Shown piece by piece: positions 44,501 through 51,649 of a stretch of DNA of 64,000 bases; position 1 is the first letter of the stretch; each line of letters starts with the position of its first letter. The notes below the pieces were generated by a model. That model searched no databases. It saw only the letters and a program-made list of their open reading frames with translations, and was not told the DNA's origin. The DNA comes from Nitzschia sp. pyKryTriq1 (Eukaryota > Bacillariophyta > Bacillariophyceae > Bacillariales > Bacillariaceae). The stretch covers positions 868,001 to 932,000 of the forward strand of contig OY101124.1 in assembly GCA_956465555.1 (NCBI GenBank), given 5' to 3'. A program made the position numbers and the translations under genes.

Positions 44501-47500
44501 CCAATTCCTCCTAAAAGGGAGGTAGTCCAAAAGAAAGGCATGTTTGGAGGGCTTTTTGGTAAAAAGAGCAAGAAAGAATTGGAGTTGGAAGAGGCAAAGC
44601 GACGCCAGGAAGAACTTATCAAGGAGCAGCTACGAGCTATGCAGATGGAGGCAGAGCTCGCTGCGATGGAGCAAGAAAAGGAAATTCAGGAAGTTCTTAT
44701 CCAGGAGGCCATTGAAAGCAAGAGCAAGGCAGATGTATCGATATCGTCGTGGGAAACTGACACCTCCTACGAGGAATCAGATCAAGAGAGCGAGACTGAA
44801 GATCAACCTTTGGAGCCCTCTTCCACGGACGACGATTCGTCTGCTTCGGGCTCTAGCTCTGTGTCTGGTTCTTCTAGTTCCGTCTCGAGTGGTGGGGAGG
44901 TGGTTACTGAAGAAGATATACAAATGAACAATAGTGTGGGGCGAAAAAGCGTTTTTACAGTTGAAAGTTCTGAGATGTGGAGTGAGACTGGCCTATCGGC
45001 ACCTACCCAGGACGCGGGGTCCAAAGTCAGCGAGAAGCGCATAGAGGAAAAGACAGCGTCGGCCTCGAGGGCTTCTTCCATGCTGACGTCTTCGGATGGA
45101 GCAGAGAAGGTGAACTCAGAGGAACGTCCAGCCTTCGCTCTGCCGCCTAAGCAAATCACTACACGCGAAAAATCATTAACGATTCACGAGATTGATGCAG
45201 TTTCGGTTGTTTCTGATGACTCATTTCCAGAGACGGATGGTGTATTCCCGAAGACGCTCGATGTCGAAAATCTAGCTCAACCGCCTTCGGCCCCACAAGC
45301 AAGGTCAGGGTCGGGCCGGTCAGCCCGGATCAGAATGTCTAAATCATCCACGTTGTCTGCCCATCTGCGGAAGCAGAAAAGAGAGCAAAAGAAAAGAGAG
45401 AAGAGAAAGCAAGTTACTCGTCATGGCGATGAGATTAGCTTGGGAACCGTTGGATTGAAGGGGGAAACCATTGAAGAGAAGCTCGCAGAACACCCTCCTC
45501 GCAGCCCTCGTAGCCCAATCACCCCCACTTTCCAACAAAACAATCGTGACGCCTCTAAACCTGCCAGACCCTGGGTGGATACCATCGAGGGGCGAAAGAT
45601 TCGTTCTCAAGTAGTTATCTTGGCACGTGACGAAGGTGAGACGGACAAGAAGGATTTTTTCGAGGATAACCAGCACATGTTCGATCGCTCTGTCTTCAAC
45701 TTCGATCAATCAGCAGGGCAAGATGGTGAAGCTGTGAGATTGTCTGTTGTGGACGAAGACGAGTCCGATACAAGTGTTGCTCTCAAGGGAGCAGACGGCG
45801 TTCCCGATGAGGGAAACGAAGAACAACAATTGATGGATTCGATCATGAGCATTGGGTACGAAGCCGAGCAGTCTTTCACTATACTTGGATACGGTGAGAT
45901 TGAAAGCAAACTTGCCGGGAAGATGAAAGACAAGGAAGAAGAATTCAACGAAGCTTGGGAAACGATCGAGGCCGATAGAGCTGTCGCGGCGCAAATGAAT
46001 CAACGGCGAATGATGAGACTCCGTGAGAGAGGCCACGGCAGGGAGGAAAAGAAGGACGAGGGCCCGACTGATATTCCCCGTCTATTTCTATTCGAAGGCG
46101 AAAAAGTTAAAAAGAAGAAGCGCCGACAAAAGAAAAAGAAAGAGCGGAAAAAATTGAAGAAACTGGACAATACTCTCTCCAAAGAGTTTCGGAAAGCTAT
46201 GCGTGAAGTGTTCGAGTCAGAATCTGAAGAAGAATACGACAGGACCTTTGGAGAGCGCGACGATGAAGATGAAAGAGCACCGAAGACGTCCAAAGCAAAG
46301 AGACGAGTCAGCAATGAATCCATGTATGATTCTGATAATCACGACAGCGACTCTAACAATGTTTCTGATGTATCTGGCGGGGAAGCCAGTGAGGAGGAAT
46401 TCGATGATGACTATTTGAAACGGCTTCGCGAAAAGTCGATGCAGCAAGAAGTCAAGAACATGCTCTACGAGAACAAGAATGCTGATACTGGCAGTGTGGC
46501 TTCGGGCGACGAAAGTCAAGCTTCCGGGGCCAGTCGTCTGATGCCCATCCGCGCAGATTCTACACACTCGGTCCATTCTGCTGAACCGCAACGAAAAAGT
46601 TCTTCTAGATTGAAAAGGCGACGACGACCTCGGAAGAACCGTTCGGGTGAGATTGTGGGTGAAGGAATTGATCCTGCCGATGTCTATGCTCAAGAGCTGG
46701 AGAAGAAGAAAGTAAGAAAGACTTTTACTGTATCAGATCTCCGAAAAGAGATGGAAGAGATGCGTCAAGCACCCCCCGTATCAAGTTTCGACGATGCATT
46801 TGGAGGAATGGCCACCAGTACGACATCTTTTAGAAACGCAAAAACTCCACAGACTCCAATGAAGTCCAAAAAATTCAAGCCTGCTAAGAGCCCCGGGCCA
46901 AAGGGACCTGGTGTGGGTAGCTTGAGAGCCTTGAATGTGGATGCTCGACCTGGATTAGGCCGTCAAACATCGTTCGCCACACATGCCACTGGCCATAGTG
47001 ACCAAGGTCTACTGGGCGGCGGAAGAAAAACCTTTGACACGGTTCGGAAAGCCGCCTTTGATATCGGTGGAAATTTAGCATCGGTTCCTACCATCGAAGA
47101 AGACGACGAAGAGGCCTTCTTGACCGGCGACTCTCCAAAATTTGGTCAACAAGGAATGAATGATAACATCGGAAGCAGAACACCTGGTGGTGGGCGCCGC
47201 TTCGCCGCCAATCTCGGTTCTGCTGTTTCGAGCTTTGCGGCCACACTGGCGTCTCCGATGGGCCGGGCTCCTCGAGGTGTCTCGAGTCTTGGAAACGACG
47301 TTGGAAACATGGCCCCTCCTCACAATGGATCTGCTGACGATGATGGCACGACCAGTGGGGCCGGTCTCGGTGGCTTTGGTGGAACAGGCTTCCAAGAACC
47401 ACTACCCGTACCCGAGATGCAAGACGATGACACTTACAACAAAAAAGGTGCTATCTCCAAACTAGCTGGAAAGATGAAAATGTCTATGAAAGGATTCGGT

Positions 47501-47590
47501 TTTGGAAAGAAGAAGCAGGCCTCTCAGGACTTTGGTGGAATGCTGGATGACGACGATGATGACGGAATGGCCGGAGGCTTGCTCGGTTGA
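35540..47590 (+). CDS. giant charged repeat protein, 4016 residues, unknown function
   Basis: One uninterrupted frame of 12 kb. The ATG at 35540 (MPATSGPNDPNRKPAWGWGG) is the first in frame. Layout: a Pro/Ser/Asn-rich head (1-150); repeats of about 58 residues (about 190-580) built on LLDRK-x2-GE-x-D-DRLYELELL then ERKR-x-GE-x-LT-x2-E-x2-DL, predicted all-helical; a triplicated 302-residue module (about 880-1758); a second repeat block (about 2200-2890); a poly-Lys segment (near 2912-2920, nuclear-localisation-like); acidic and single-alpha-helix-like Glu/Lys/Arg stretches; and a tail ending in DDDDDD and Gly. GFG-type motifs recur (AKGFGWGTKILSFGGRK, MFGGLFGKKSKK, KGFGFGKKKQASQDF). No signal peptide, membrane segment or enzymatic domain is seen. 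A scaffold or cytoskeletal role fits the composition but is inference. Confidence 0.85.
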   Translation: MPATSGPNDPNRKPAWGWGGWGFQNNNNNNSSKVAHEPERKFGEIKITKAPQVPSTKLMAPPPKPIMAPEPHPISALIESSSKSPSTPSSTTLTAPTPKPMAALGSLLGASKAQSPPKGEKSTSTTSTTQQSQSSYFAPPKSSSTKSNASSRRRNQIVDKEEQFLLEMREKRKSPEKSGEDSSDPFAWYEDDLLERQADLSEDETYALELLDRRRKSGPDSLTPEEAEDLDLLIQDRQDAIKEEEELAELLDHKEHGEAYNEDRMYHLELLTTRRQKLGSLSEDEEADLKLLEEAWLDALGDQDELDHLLDRKDDGEEVDDQRIYELELLERKRLGGGDFTKQETRDLEFLERKRLDVKLDLEEYQELLEMKGNGEQIDEDRFYILELFDRRRHKEELSTEELDDLAVYESTRNEAHLDRIEYKALLEAKDKGESIDNDRFHFLELLEKKRQGKELSDQEVEELEYMLWERDQATLDAEELAELLDKKLNGEDFDEDRLYVLDLVDRKREGEHLTDDELEELHIFEETRRNDRLDALELTMLLDRLDQGEKVDEDRLYELQLREKERLGDPLTPEEIEDLELFGKAKNSIITGARQPEGPRANGAEEASNDENWDNFSLGSQDLKDVKRLHQELEKEGVPRTIKFHDNDQSHNSRMSVASIGEDSYIQDLLSQRDSREEDRREETLEEALELYQVALREKKLQESEQLFMTIFKELLKENNEKAKESDRKQDELIEQELKLAELRKAQKHKRAEDAISSKDAEPEPESPTVEAALIFCDQAYVLPDESIVNAEAIAGPEAPENCKTPVESEIPRAEEHDIAEKATTVECKDGLSVQERRQEARILDCDGGSEILHDHHKPEGDAQEITSNIAETDSREQQELDELNDLYDRQDRGEEIDEDRLFELELFDRHRQGEELNEEELEELAFFTKQRELYARFEVELRSLRTKQDNGEAVDEGRLRLLDIAQRKQAGEELSVDDLDDLEEFIVEEEEREEGIEVAAISEDKQGETQEPDVPRTEQRDLQATRKEGDEVSAVPEAPPTGVFEENASAQESDEVPVDAPKVTSTEEASQYDQSSEWAAPFASSFASAGAAVDADVLPLGEGVEGAVPTVAGGNDMVPDSQDWSAPFGSSLASADAPVDADELPLGEGVEGTMSIVNDSSSAQRGGHQDFSVARATEQQELDELNDLYDRQDRGEEIDEDRLFELELFDRHRQGEELNEEELEELAFFTKQRELYARFEVELRSLRTKQDNGEAVDEGRLRLLDIAQRKQAGEELSVDDLDDLEEFIVEEEEREEGIEVAAISEDKQGETQEPDVPRTEQRDLQATRKEGDEVSAVPEAPPTGVFEENASAQESDEVPVDAPKVTSTEEASQYDQSSEWAAPFASSFASAGAAVDADVLPLGEGVEGAVPTVAGGNDMVPDSQDWSAPFGSSLASADAPVDADELPLGEGVEGTMSIVNDSSSAQRGGHQDFSVARATEQQELDELNDLYDRQDRGEEIDEDRLFELELFDRHRQGEELNEEELEELAFFTKQRELYARFEVELRSLRTKQDNGEAVDEGRLRLLDIAQRKQAGEELSVDDLDDLEEFIVEEEEREEGIEVAAFSEDKQGETQEPDVPRTEQRDLQATRKEGDEVSAVPEAPPTGVFEENASAQESDEVPVDAPKVTSTEEASQYDQSSEWAAPFASSFASAGAAVDADVLPLGEGVEGAVPTVAGGNDMVPDSQDWSAPFGSSLASADAPVDADELPLGEGVEGTMPIVAGGDAGEQGSWTELDELFDLLDRREAGEMIDEERLYELELREQQRKGEALTNQEKEDLKFVQQSHADDIRYKEELDSLLEQEASGHVVDQERLYFLDLWDRKRHGESLTDEEIEDLDQMVAAEELKEIRIYEDNHEGHDDDEIAESVTALEDDSTQIHTSLEPLDNLVTCKAEAEGEPVADMTEEEEDAERQKEFEERQIQDAMKKAEQEAAKRQAESEAAKGFGWGTKILSFGGRKQSQDDKLSLSETQLKVMEKTVVVETQGAIESKIPVVDRNNFASKDIVSAPELPGEKGVGISIRGYENEPAHDTVTDPDPDVASAAGEADEGSDENSRAIPSQQPSKKTDDEEIEGGVRLAGSHIDTEDSHRNVELAGNFPDPREGAEEKDALLPPSLKQQETVDQHGFREQDSDGNLSEHQDIEVAKYTTTTETSLVDIPDQLDLQDVVGSKVDGPTESPDETEYEESLLEMFRDGKRLDKDQLFELRAFSKRRQGITLSQEDNAELDRCRKIRTQKNIEENTDRQILQQLRSSKAKGKEIDDDMLYELELLERAGEGSLLDDIEKVELKLFSRRRAGEIVADSEWEEIEIMKRRMVDDQLDSEELTNLREQLSKGHQINEERLYELEQREKHREGRDLSDDEIYELELFDRIQHGEALTDAEFDELDKFRMDRLYNTLERELHQMREKESSGEFVDPRLLFELELFERKRSEDVLSDDELHVIQLLERKHLDESLSEDECEELEILLRRIQPKKKDEVYMLDEEDREYRRALIHRREASEKLDGDEVFELEILNRADEGDQFFEAELSEFEVLRESRGERIRDKADLRLLRGKRDDGEEYDVDLLYELELFEKFRQREKLHADEKFELDMFEKRRNGEELFPDEVDELDMFRRQRELRALDEKDLADLFSRKERGEEVDEDFLYELLLFDRHRKGEKLHDDELFELDLFEKRREGLILTDDEAMDLERLKEIRTQIAKEAEEIEEIKARREDGELIDGDYLYELELFHRRRKKDALTNDELSEIALFEKRRAGEELSEAELDELALLKRARFERVDEIGPEEKVVENDDSAHIRKQRQRLQKGERLHRDELTELELLERQKRGEDLSHEEFEELEILRQERHKMESSEQFHTWDMDMDDEESSVSLEKVKKKRKKKKKKESESKPQTPHKEIKPKEKRMRRKKKPLSAPSVGDDINKKEPEIAKSPQNEMGDQNTAQTPPPVPVPIPIPPKREVVQKKGMFGGLFGKKSKKELELEEAKRRQEELIKEQLRAMQMEAELAAMEQEKEIQEVLIQEAIESKSKADVSISSWETDTSYEESDQESETEDQPLEPSSTDDDSSASGSSSVSGSSSSVSSGGEVVTEEDIQMNNSVGRKSVFTVESSEMWSETGLSAPTQDAGSKVSEKRIEEKTASASRASSMLTSSDGAEKVNSEERPAFALPPKQITTREKSLTIHEIDAVSVVSDDSFPETDGVFPKTLDVENLAQPPSAPQARSGSGRSARIRMSKSSTLSAHLRKQKREQKKREKRKQVTRHGDEISLGTVGLKGETIEEKLAEHPPRSPRSPITPTFQQNNRDASKPARPWVDTIEGRKIRSQVVILARDEGETDKKDFFEDNQHMFDRSVFNFDQSAGQDGEAVRLSVVDEDESDTSVALKGADGVPDEGNEEQQLMDSIMSIGYEAEQSFTILGYGEIESKLAGKMKDKEEEFNEAWETIEADRAVAAQMNQRRMMRLRERGHGREEKKDEGPTDIPRLFLFEGEKVKKKKRRQKKKKERKKLKKLDNTLSKEFRKAMREVFESESEEEYDRTFGERDDEDERAPKTSKAKRRVSNESMYDSDNHDSDSNNVSDVSGGEASEEEFDDDYLKRLREKSMQQEVKNMLYENKNADTGSVASGDESQASGASRLMPIRADSTHSVHSAEPQRKSSSRLKRRRRPRKNRSGEIVGEGIDPADVYAQELEKKKVRKTFTVSDLRKEMEEMRQAPPVSSFDDAFGGMATSTTSFRNAKTPQTPMKSKKFKPAKSPGPKGPGVGSLRALNVDARPGLGRQTSFATHATGHSDQGLLGGGRKTFDTVRKAAFDIGGNLASVPTIEEDDEEAFLTGDSPKFGQQGMNDNIGSRTPGGGRRFAANLGSAVSSFAATLASPMGRAPRGVSSLGNDVGNMAPPHNGSADDDGTTSGAGLGGFGGTGFQEPLPVPEMQDDDTYNKKGAISKLAGKMKMSMKGFGFGKKKQASQDFGGMLDDDDDDGMAGGLLG
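38178..40812 (+). repeat. 906-bp coding triplication
   Basis: Three head-to-tail copies with a period of exactly 906 bp (302 codons) starting at 38178, 39084 and 39990; the third copy diverges near 40812. The copies appear identical at almost every base, including synonymous sites; one visible difference is A to T at 40358 (Ile to Phe). Each copy holds one set of YDRQDRGEEIDEDRLFELEL repeats plus a DWSAPFGSSLASADAPVDAD-type linker. Copies 1 and 2 end with a junction peptide (NDSSSAQRGG) absent from copy 3. Confidence 0.95.
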
Positions 47591-48329
47591 GGTATCTACT
47601 CTACGAGTACTCTAGTAGGGAAGGATATAAATAGCAATCCACAAGGAACCTCGCATTACAGTACTTTCTTTGTACAATAAAACAATATTTTGTAGAATAG
47701 AAATGAAGTAAACCATCGACACGTCCTTAGATCATTCTTGTACTACCTGAGTACGACTTCTCGTTGTTCTCACCCCAGCGAGAGATAAATTAGTAGTCTA
47801 CTACTCTAGTAGTAGAGTAAATCAACCGGACGATGAGAGCATGAGGACGCGGTCCACGGACGGGGTTCACCCGGGTGGATATTAATTTTTCTGTCGTTAC
47901 TTCACTACTGCCGTCTACCTGTTACTGGTACAGTAGGATTATCTATCAGTAGGTACTCGTAGCGGTCGTACTCGTAGTAGTTACTACTGTACGTTTGTAT
48001 CCGAGTGGGTCGACTGGTTCGATCACACGAAAGTCGGTTATCGTCGGAGGGAGCACCGAACACGATCGACGACCGACCGACTTTTTGGTCTTGGAACGGA
48101 CGACGGACGCCAACCAGAACAATAAGCGACCGAACTTTCTGCTCGTACTGGTAGGTACTGGTACCGGTAAAAGTATGTACTGTACCAGGTACTGTACTTC
48201 GTAGATTACTAGCTGTTGACGACGATGACACAAACAGACACAACACACTAATAGCTCATAGCTCTCATTACAACACAAGAGCCATCTTCCCTGCTCTGAA
48301 TACCGCTCGACTCTAAAGAACTCTGAACC
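47591..48329. other. intergenic, GTAC- and TAGTAG-rich
   Basis: No gene seen. Contains CTACTCTAGTAGTAGAG strings (about 47798-47818), and GTACTGGTAGGTACTGGTAC and related motifs (about 48145-48200) ahead of the Serinc gene. Confidence 0.5.
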
Positions 48330-49715
48330 ATGGGACAGACCATCTCTTTAGCTGCTGTTTACTGCGTTTGCAGCGCAGGTGCATCGTTGTGCCAATCGTG
48401 TTTTGGCACCACGGCTCCAGGCACCACCGGTCGCAAACGCAGCGTATTGCTCTTGGCTATCGCCATTGTCTTGGCTTTGTGGTTTCAGTACAATGTGGGT
48501 CCCGGTATTGTGTCTCAGTCCGGCTGGGTCTGGAAGACCTATCGAATTATTCCGGGCACTGGAAAATGGGTCTACCATTGCTGGTTTGACTCTTGTCAGG
48601 AGTATGAAGATCAACCCGATCTTCTGAATCAGTGTGCGGGCATTGCCGGTGTCATGCGGCCGACCTTCTTGTCGGCCTTTTATTTTGGTGCCAACGCGAT
48701 TGCAACCAAGATCGTCCCTGCCTTGAACAAGGAAGCCTGGCCGGCCAAGTACTCGCTCTATTTCTTTGGACTCTTCATCAGCATGTTCATTGATTCGAGC
48801 CCGTTTTTCACCGGGTTCTTCTTGTGGATTGCCCGGTTGGGTGCCGCAGCATTTATCGTCTTGCAACAAATTATCCTGATTGATGTCGCCTATAATTGGA
48901 ATGACGACTGGGTGGAGCGCGCAAATGAAGCTGACCGACTCTCCTACGGGAGCGGTTCTGGATGGCTTCAAGCCATCGTGGGCATGTGCGTTGCCTTCTA
49001 TTCCACTGCCATTATCGGGATCGGGTTCTTGTATTCGACCTTTGATGACTGTGCTGGCAATACCTGGGTCATCACTCTCTCCCTGTTGGCGATTGTGGGC
49101 ATGACGGCGCTCCAGTTGTCTGGAACCGACGGATCACTTCTCACAAGTAGCGTCATCTCGGCTTACGTCTTTTACTTGTGTTATTCCATCGTCTCCAAGA
49201 ATCCAAAACATGAATGCAATCCGTATTTGGGTGAAAACGATGTTTGGGGGATCACTATTGGATTGTTGCTCACTATTGTCAGTATGATCTGGACTGGGTG
49301 GAGTTGGAGTGCCGAAGCTCGATTGAGCGTCGATTCCGTGCAAGCTGCCAGGGCGGTCGCCCCCACTTCGCAGCCTCAATCTTCGGGGGATGTCAATTTG
49401 GACGTGCCCTTTTTGGCAGCCGAAGAGCAACCCACAACGGGCCTCGTTACTGATTCTTCGCGGGCCTCCGAGAGTCCGAGCCTCAAAGAAACTTGGAAAC
49501 TTAACGTCGTCATGGCATTGATTTCGTGCTATGTCGCCATGATTTTGACGAATTGGGGCACCATCAACGGTTTGGATGAACACCACAATGCTGCGAATCC
49601 TACTGTAGGACGAATCAACATGGCCATTTTGGGAATTTCGCAATGGCTTGCGATCGGCTTGTATTCTTGGACTTTGCTGGCTCCCCGACTCTTTCCGGAT
49701 CGAGACTTTTCGTAA
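48330..49715 (+). CDS. Serinc/TMS family membrane protein
   Basis: Intronless, 461 residues, ATG 48330 in the context ACCATGGG. It is a multi-pass membrane protein with about ten hydrophobic segments and matches the Serinc (TMS1/TDE1) family: the N-terminus MGQTISLAAVYCVCSAGASL with a Cys cluster, VMRPTFLSAFYFGANAI, the conserved WNDDWV after a long helix, an STAIIGIGFLYSTF segment, and a C-terminal LTNWGTINGL. Serinc proteins reside in Golgi and plasma membrane. They were named for serine incorporation into phosphatidylserine and sphingolipids, and the lipid-scramblase view is more recent. A hydrophilic loop (about 335-385) before the last two helices is Ser/Pro-rich, as is usual. No neighbour suggests a specific pathway. 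Confidence 0.92.
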   Translation: MGQTISLAAVYCVCSAGASLCQSCFGTTAPGTTGRKRSVLLLAIAIVLALWFQYNVGPGIVSQSGWVWKTYRIIPGTGKWVYHCWFDSCQEYEDQPDLLNQCAGIAGVMRPTFLSAFYFGANAIATKIVPALNKEAWPAKYSLYFFGLFISMFIDSSPFFTGFFLWIARLGAAAFIVLQQIILIDVAYNWNDDWVERANEADRLSYGSGSGWLQAIVGMCVAFYSTAIIGIGFLYSTFDDCAGNTWVITLSLLAIVGMTALQLSGTDGSLLTSSVISAYVFYLCYSIVSKNPKHECNPYLGENDVWGITIGLLLTIVSMIWTGWSWSAEARLSVDSVQAARAVAPTSQPQSSGDVNLDVPFLAAEEQPTTGLVTDSSRASESPSLKETWKLNVVMALISCYVAMILTNWGTINGLDEHHNAANPTVGRINMAILGISQWLAIGLYSWTLLAPRLFPDRDFS

Positions 49716-50156
49716 AAAAAATATTTCTTAGCTCATTTTTTAAATTGTCTAGCTCATTGGTATTATTAACGATACACGTCATAGCATTGCAATAATAGGA
49801 ATCATCATCGAATTTTGTAGAGAGGTCGCCGTCTAACTACAGTACTCTAGGCTTTCTTGCATTACTGGCAATTTAGAGTTGAAGGTCCAACTTCGCCTTT
49901 GGGGCAAGCTACGGCAAGCAATGCTGACACTTTTCTGACTCCGCCGCAAAGGAGACTGCTAGTAGTGGCAAGGCTTCTTCTAGATGCTTTTCTCGGATGC
50001 CACGGGCTCTGTTCAAGCGAAATGCTGCAACAAAAATGGAAGAAAACGAGGAACGACTACTCTAGACAGGGAATGGTCTCGTAATTATAATAGAGTCCCT
50101 GAGTGGTACGATACAAAATAGAGACGTGTACAGTACTAGCTAGGTTTCCTTAGCTA
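49716..50156. other. convergent intergenic region
   Basis: 441 bp between the Serinc stop and the PAP/fibrillin stop. No gene seen; a small plus-strand open frame (49857-50084) has no ATG start and no domain. Confidence 0.5.
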
Positions 50157-51122
50157 CTATGCCAGTAGGAGTTCGGCAGCCGCCCATGAGTCACGTGCCT
50201 GTACAAATATGTTATCCTCGCCCGTTTTATGAACTCTCAAGTCCTCATCCAAGTAGAGGAGATCGAAATAACCTTTCGGAACCTTTTTTGCCCCCTTTCG
50301 TCCGAACTTAAATATTCTCGAGAGAAACACTATACATCTTGTGATAAATGGTCCTGGTACGGGTATGTAGAGCGACCAGCGGACTTTCCAAAACAGGAAC
50401 TTTGTTAACACTGCCTTGGCGTACCGGAATTGAAGTCCGACTCGTTTCGGGCTGACGGCTGTAGCTTTGATCACCACATTGAGTTGTTTCAGCACCGGTT
50501 CCGTTCCGTCCTCCTTGGTTTCAAAATCGATAACGTTCGTAATGATACCTTTCTTTCCATTCACAATATTTTGTACCTTGGCAGCTCCGCGAGTCGAGTT
50601 CTTGCTAAAGTTGGCATCAGCAGCGGTGGTGAAGAGTGATTTCCAAGGACCATTGAGGGGAGCCTTCTCGCCGTTGATTTTGTCGCCTAGATATTGAGTC
50701 GCATTCAGGATCGGTGAAAACATGGAGAGCTTCTCGCAAACCTCTGTGACTTCCCTGGCCTTGTCACCAACGTCCTTCGAAATCGCGTAGAAATCAACCT
50801 TTTGGGGAGCTCGCGAAGTAGCATTCAGTTCCCCTCCTTTCACTCCAAAGTCAATCGAGACATCACCATCGCGGGCTTTGAGCTCACGGAATTCCGAAAT
50901 CTTCTCCAATAAGAGATTCTTGAGCTCGACAGATGTGGATGGCTCCGCGCCGCTGGTTCCAGCATTCCGGGAAACGATGGATCGAGTGTGCACAGCATTC
51001 TTATTATTTGTGAGCTTATTGCCAAGCAGATGAGAAGGCACCGTACCAGGATATAAAGGCTGAAAGCCACTGGAATGAGCCAGAAACTGACAGAGCAGAA
51101 TGATAGTCGTCAAATGCTTCAT
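50157..51122 (-). CDS. plastid lipid-associated protein (PAP/fibrillin)
   Basis: Intronless, 321 residues from ATG 51122. The N-terminus MKHLTTIILLCQFLAHSSGF is a signal peptide with Phe20 at the expected cleavage site, followed by a Ser/Thr/Arg-rich stretch. This is the bipartite plastid-targeting pattern of diatoms (ASAFAP-like, here SSGFQP), so import across four membranes into the plastid is likely. The mature part matches PAP/fibrillin: LKNLLLEKISEFRELKARDG at the start, NGPWKSLFTTAADANFS (core W-x-L/S-L-F-T-T), a lipocalin-like beta barrel, and a C-terminal GYFDLLYLDEDLRVHKT (the conserved D-x-DLR). Fibrillins bind lipids in plastoglobules and thylakoids and affect stress tolerance. The frame upstream of 51122 is open but lacks this targeting logic. 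Confidence 0.9.
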   Translation of the reverse strand: MKHLTTIILLCQFLAHSSGFQPLYPGTVPSHLLGNKLTNNKNAVHTRSIVSRNAGTSGAEPSTSVELKNLLLEKISEFRELKARDGDVSIDFGVKGGELNATSRAPQKVDFYAISKDVGDKAREVTEVCEKLSMFSPILNATQYLGDKINGEKAPLNGPWKSLFTTAADANFSKNSTRGAAKVQNIVNGKKGIITNVIDFETKEDGTEPVLKQLNVVIKATAVSPKRVGLQFRYAKAVLTKFLFWKVRWSLYIPVPGPFITRCIVFLSRIFKFGRKGAKKVPKGYFDLLYLDEDLRVHKTGEDNIFVQARDSWAAAELLLA

Positions 51123-51649
51123 TTGTATCGGATGGTTTCCTTCGAGATACTCAAAGAGAAGAGATGTAAGAAATAATGAGAAGAGAGAGGTGTGATGAGA
51201 AGTGAGAAGGAATACAGTACTGTAGGACAAGGATGCATGGCAAAACAACGTGTAATCATCAGAAATACTGCAAGACAAAACACGAATGACGCACAGCCAC
51301 TCGACCACGGCGACTCCAATAATCTCAGCGCACCACTCTTCTTTCTGCGTCTGCGCGGCGCCTGCTGTTTGTGTCAGTCACGCACGTTGGAGTATGCGTG
51401 TCATGACCGTTGAAACAAGGTGGAAATCATCTCTCCGCATGGAGTGACGTCTTTGATTGATTCGTCTTGGTCAAATTCCGTCGACAATGTTGGTGGAGAA
51501 CAAAGAAATGCTGACAGCTGACAGAAGGATTAAAGTCAGAAGTCAGATAGAATATTTCGAAAGGGACGATGATGATGCGACAGAAAGGTCTCCTATTTGA
51601 CAGAGTATCAATGTACAGGTAGACTAGTGAATTGTAACAGTGTGCGAGA
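51123..51649. other. divergent promoter region, no gene seen
   Basis: 527 bp between the divergent PAP/fibrillin and 2OG-oxygenase genes. Purine-rich GAGAAG strings (about 51155-51210) lie in the presumed fibrillin 5' UTR. No coding signal. Confidence 0.5.

Noticed and set aside
49857-50084. 75-codon plus-strand frame between Serinc and fibrillin
   Set aside because: No ATG start, no motif, and it lies between two 3' ends.
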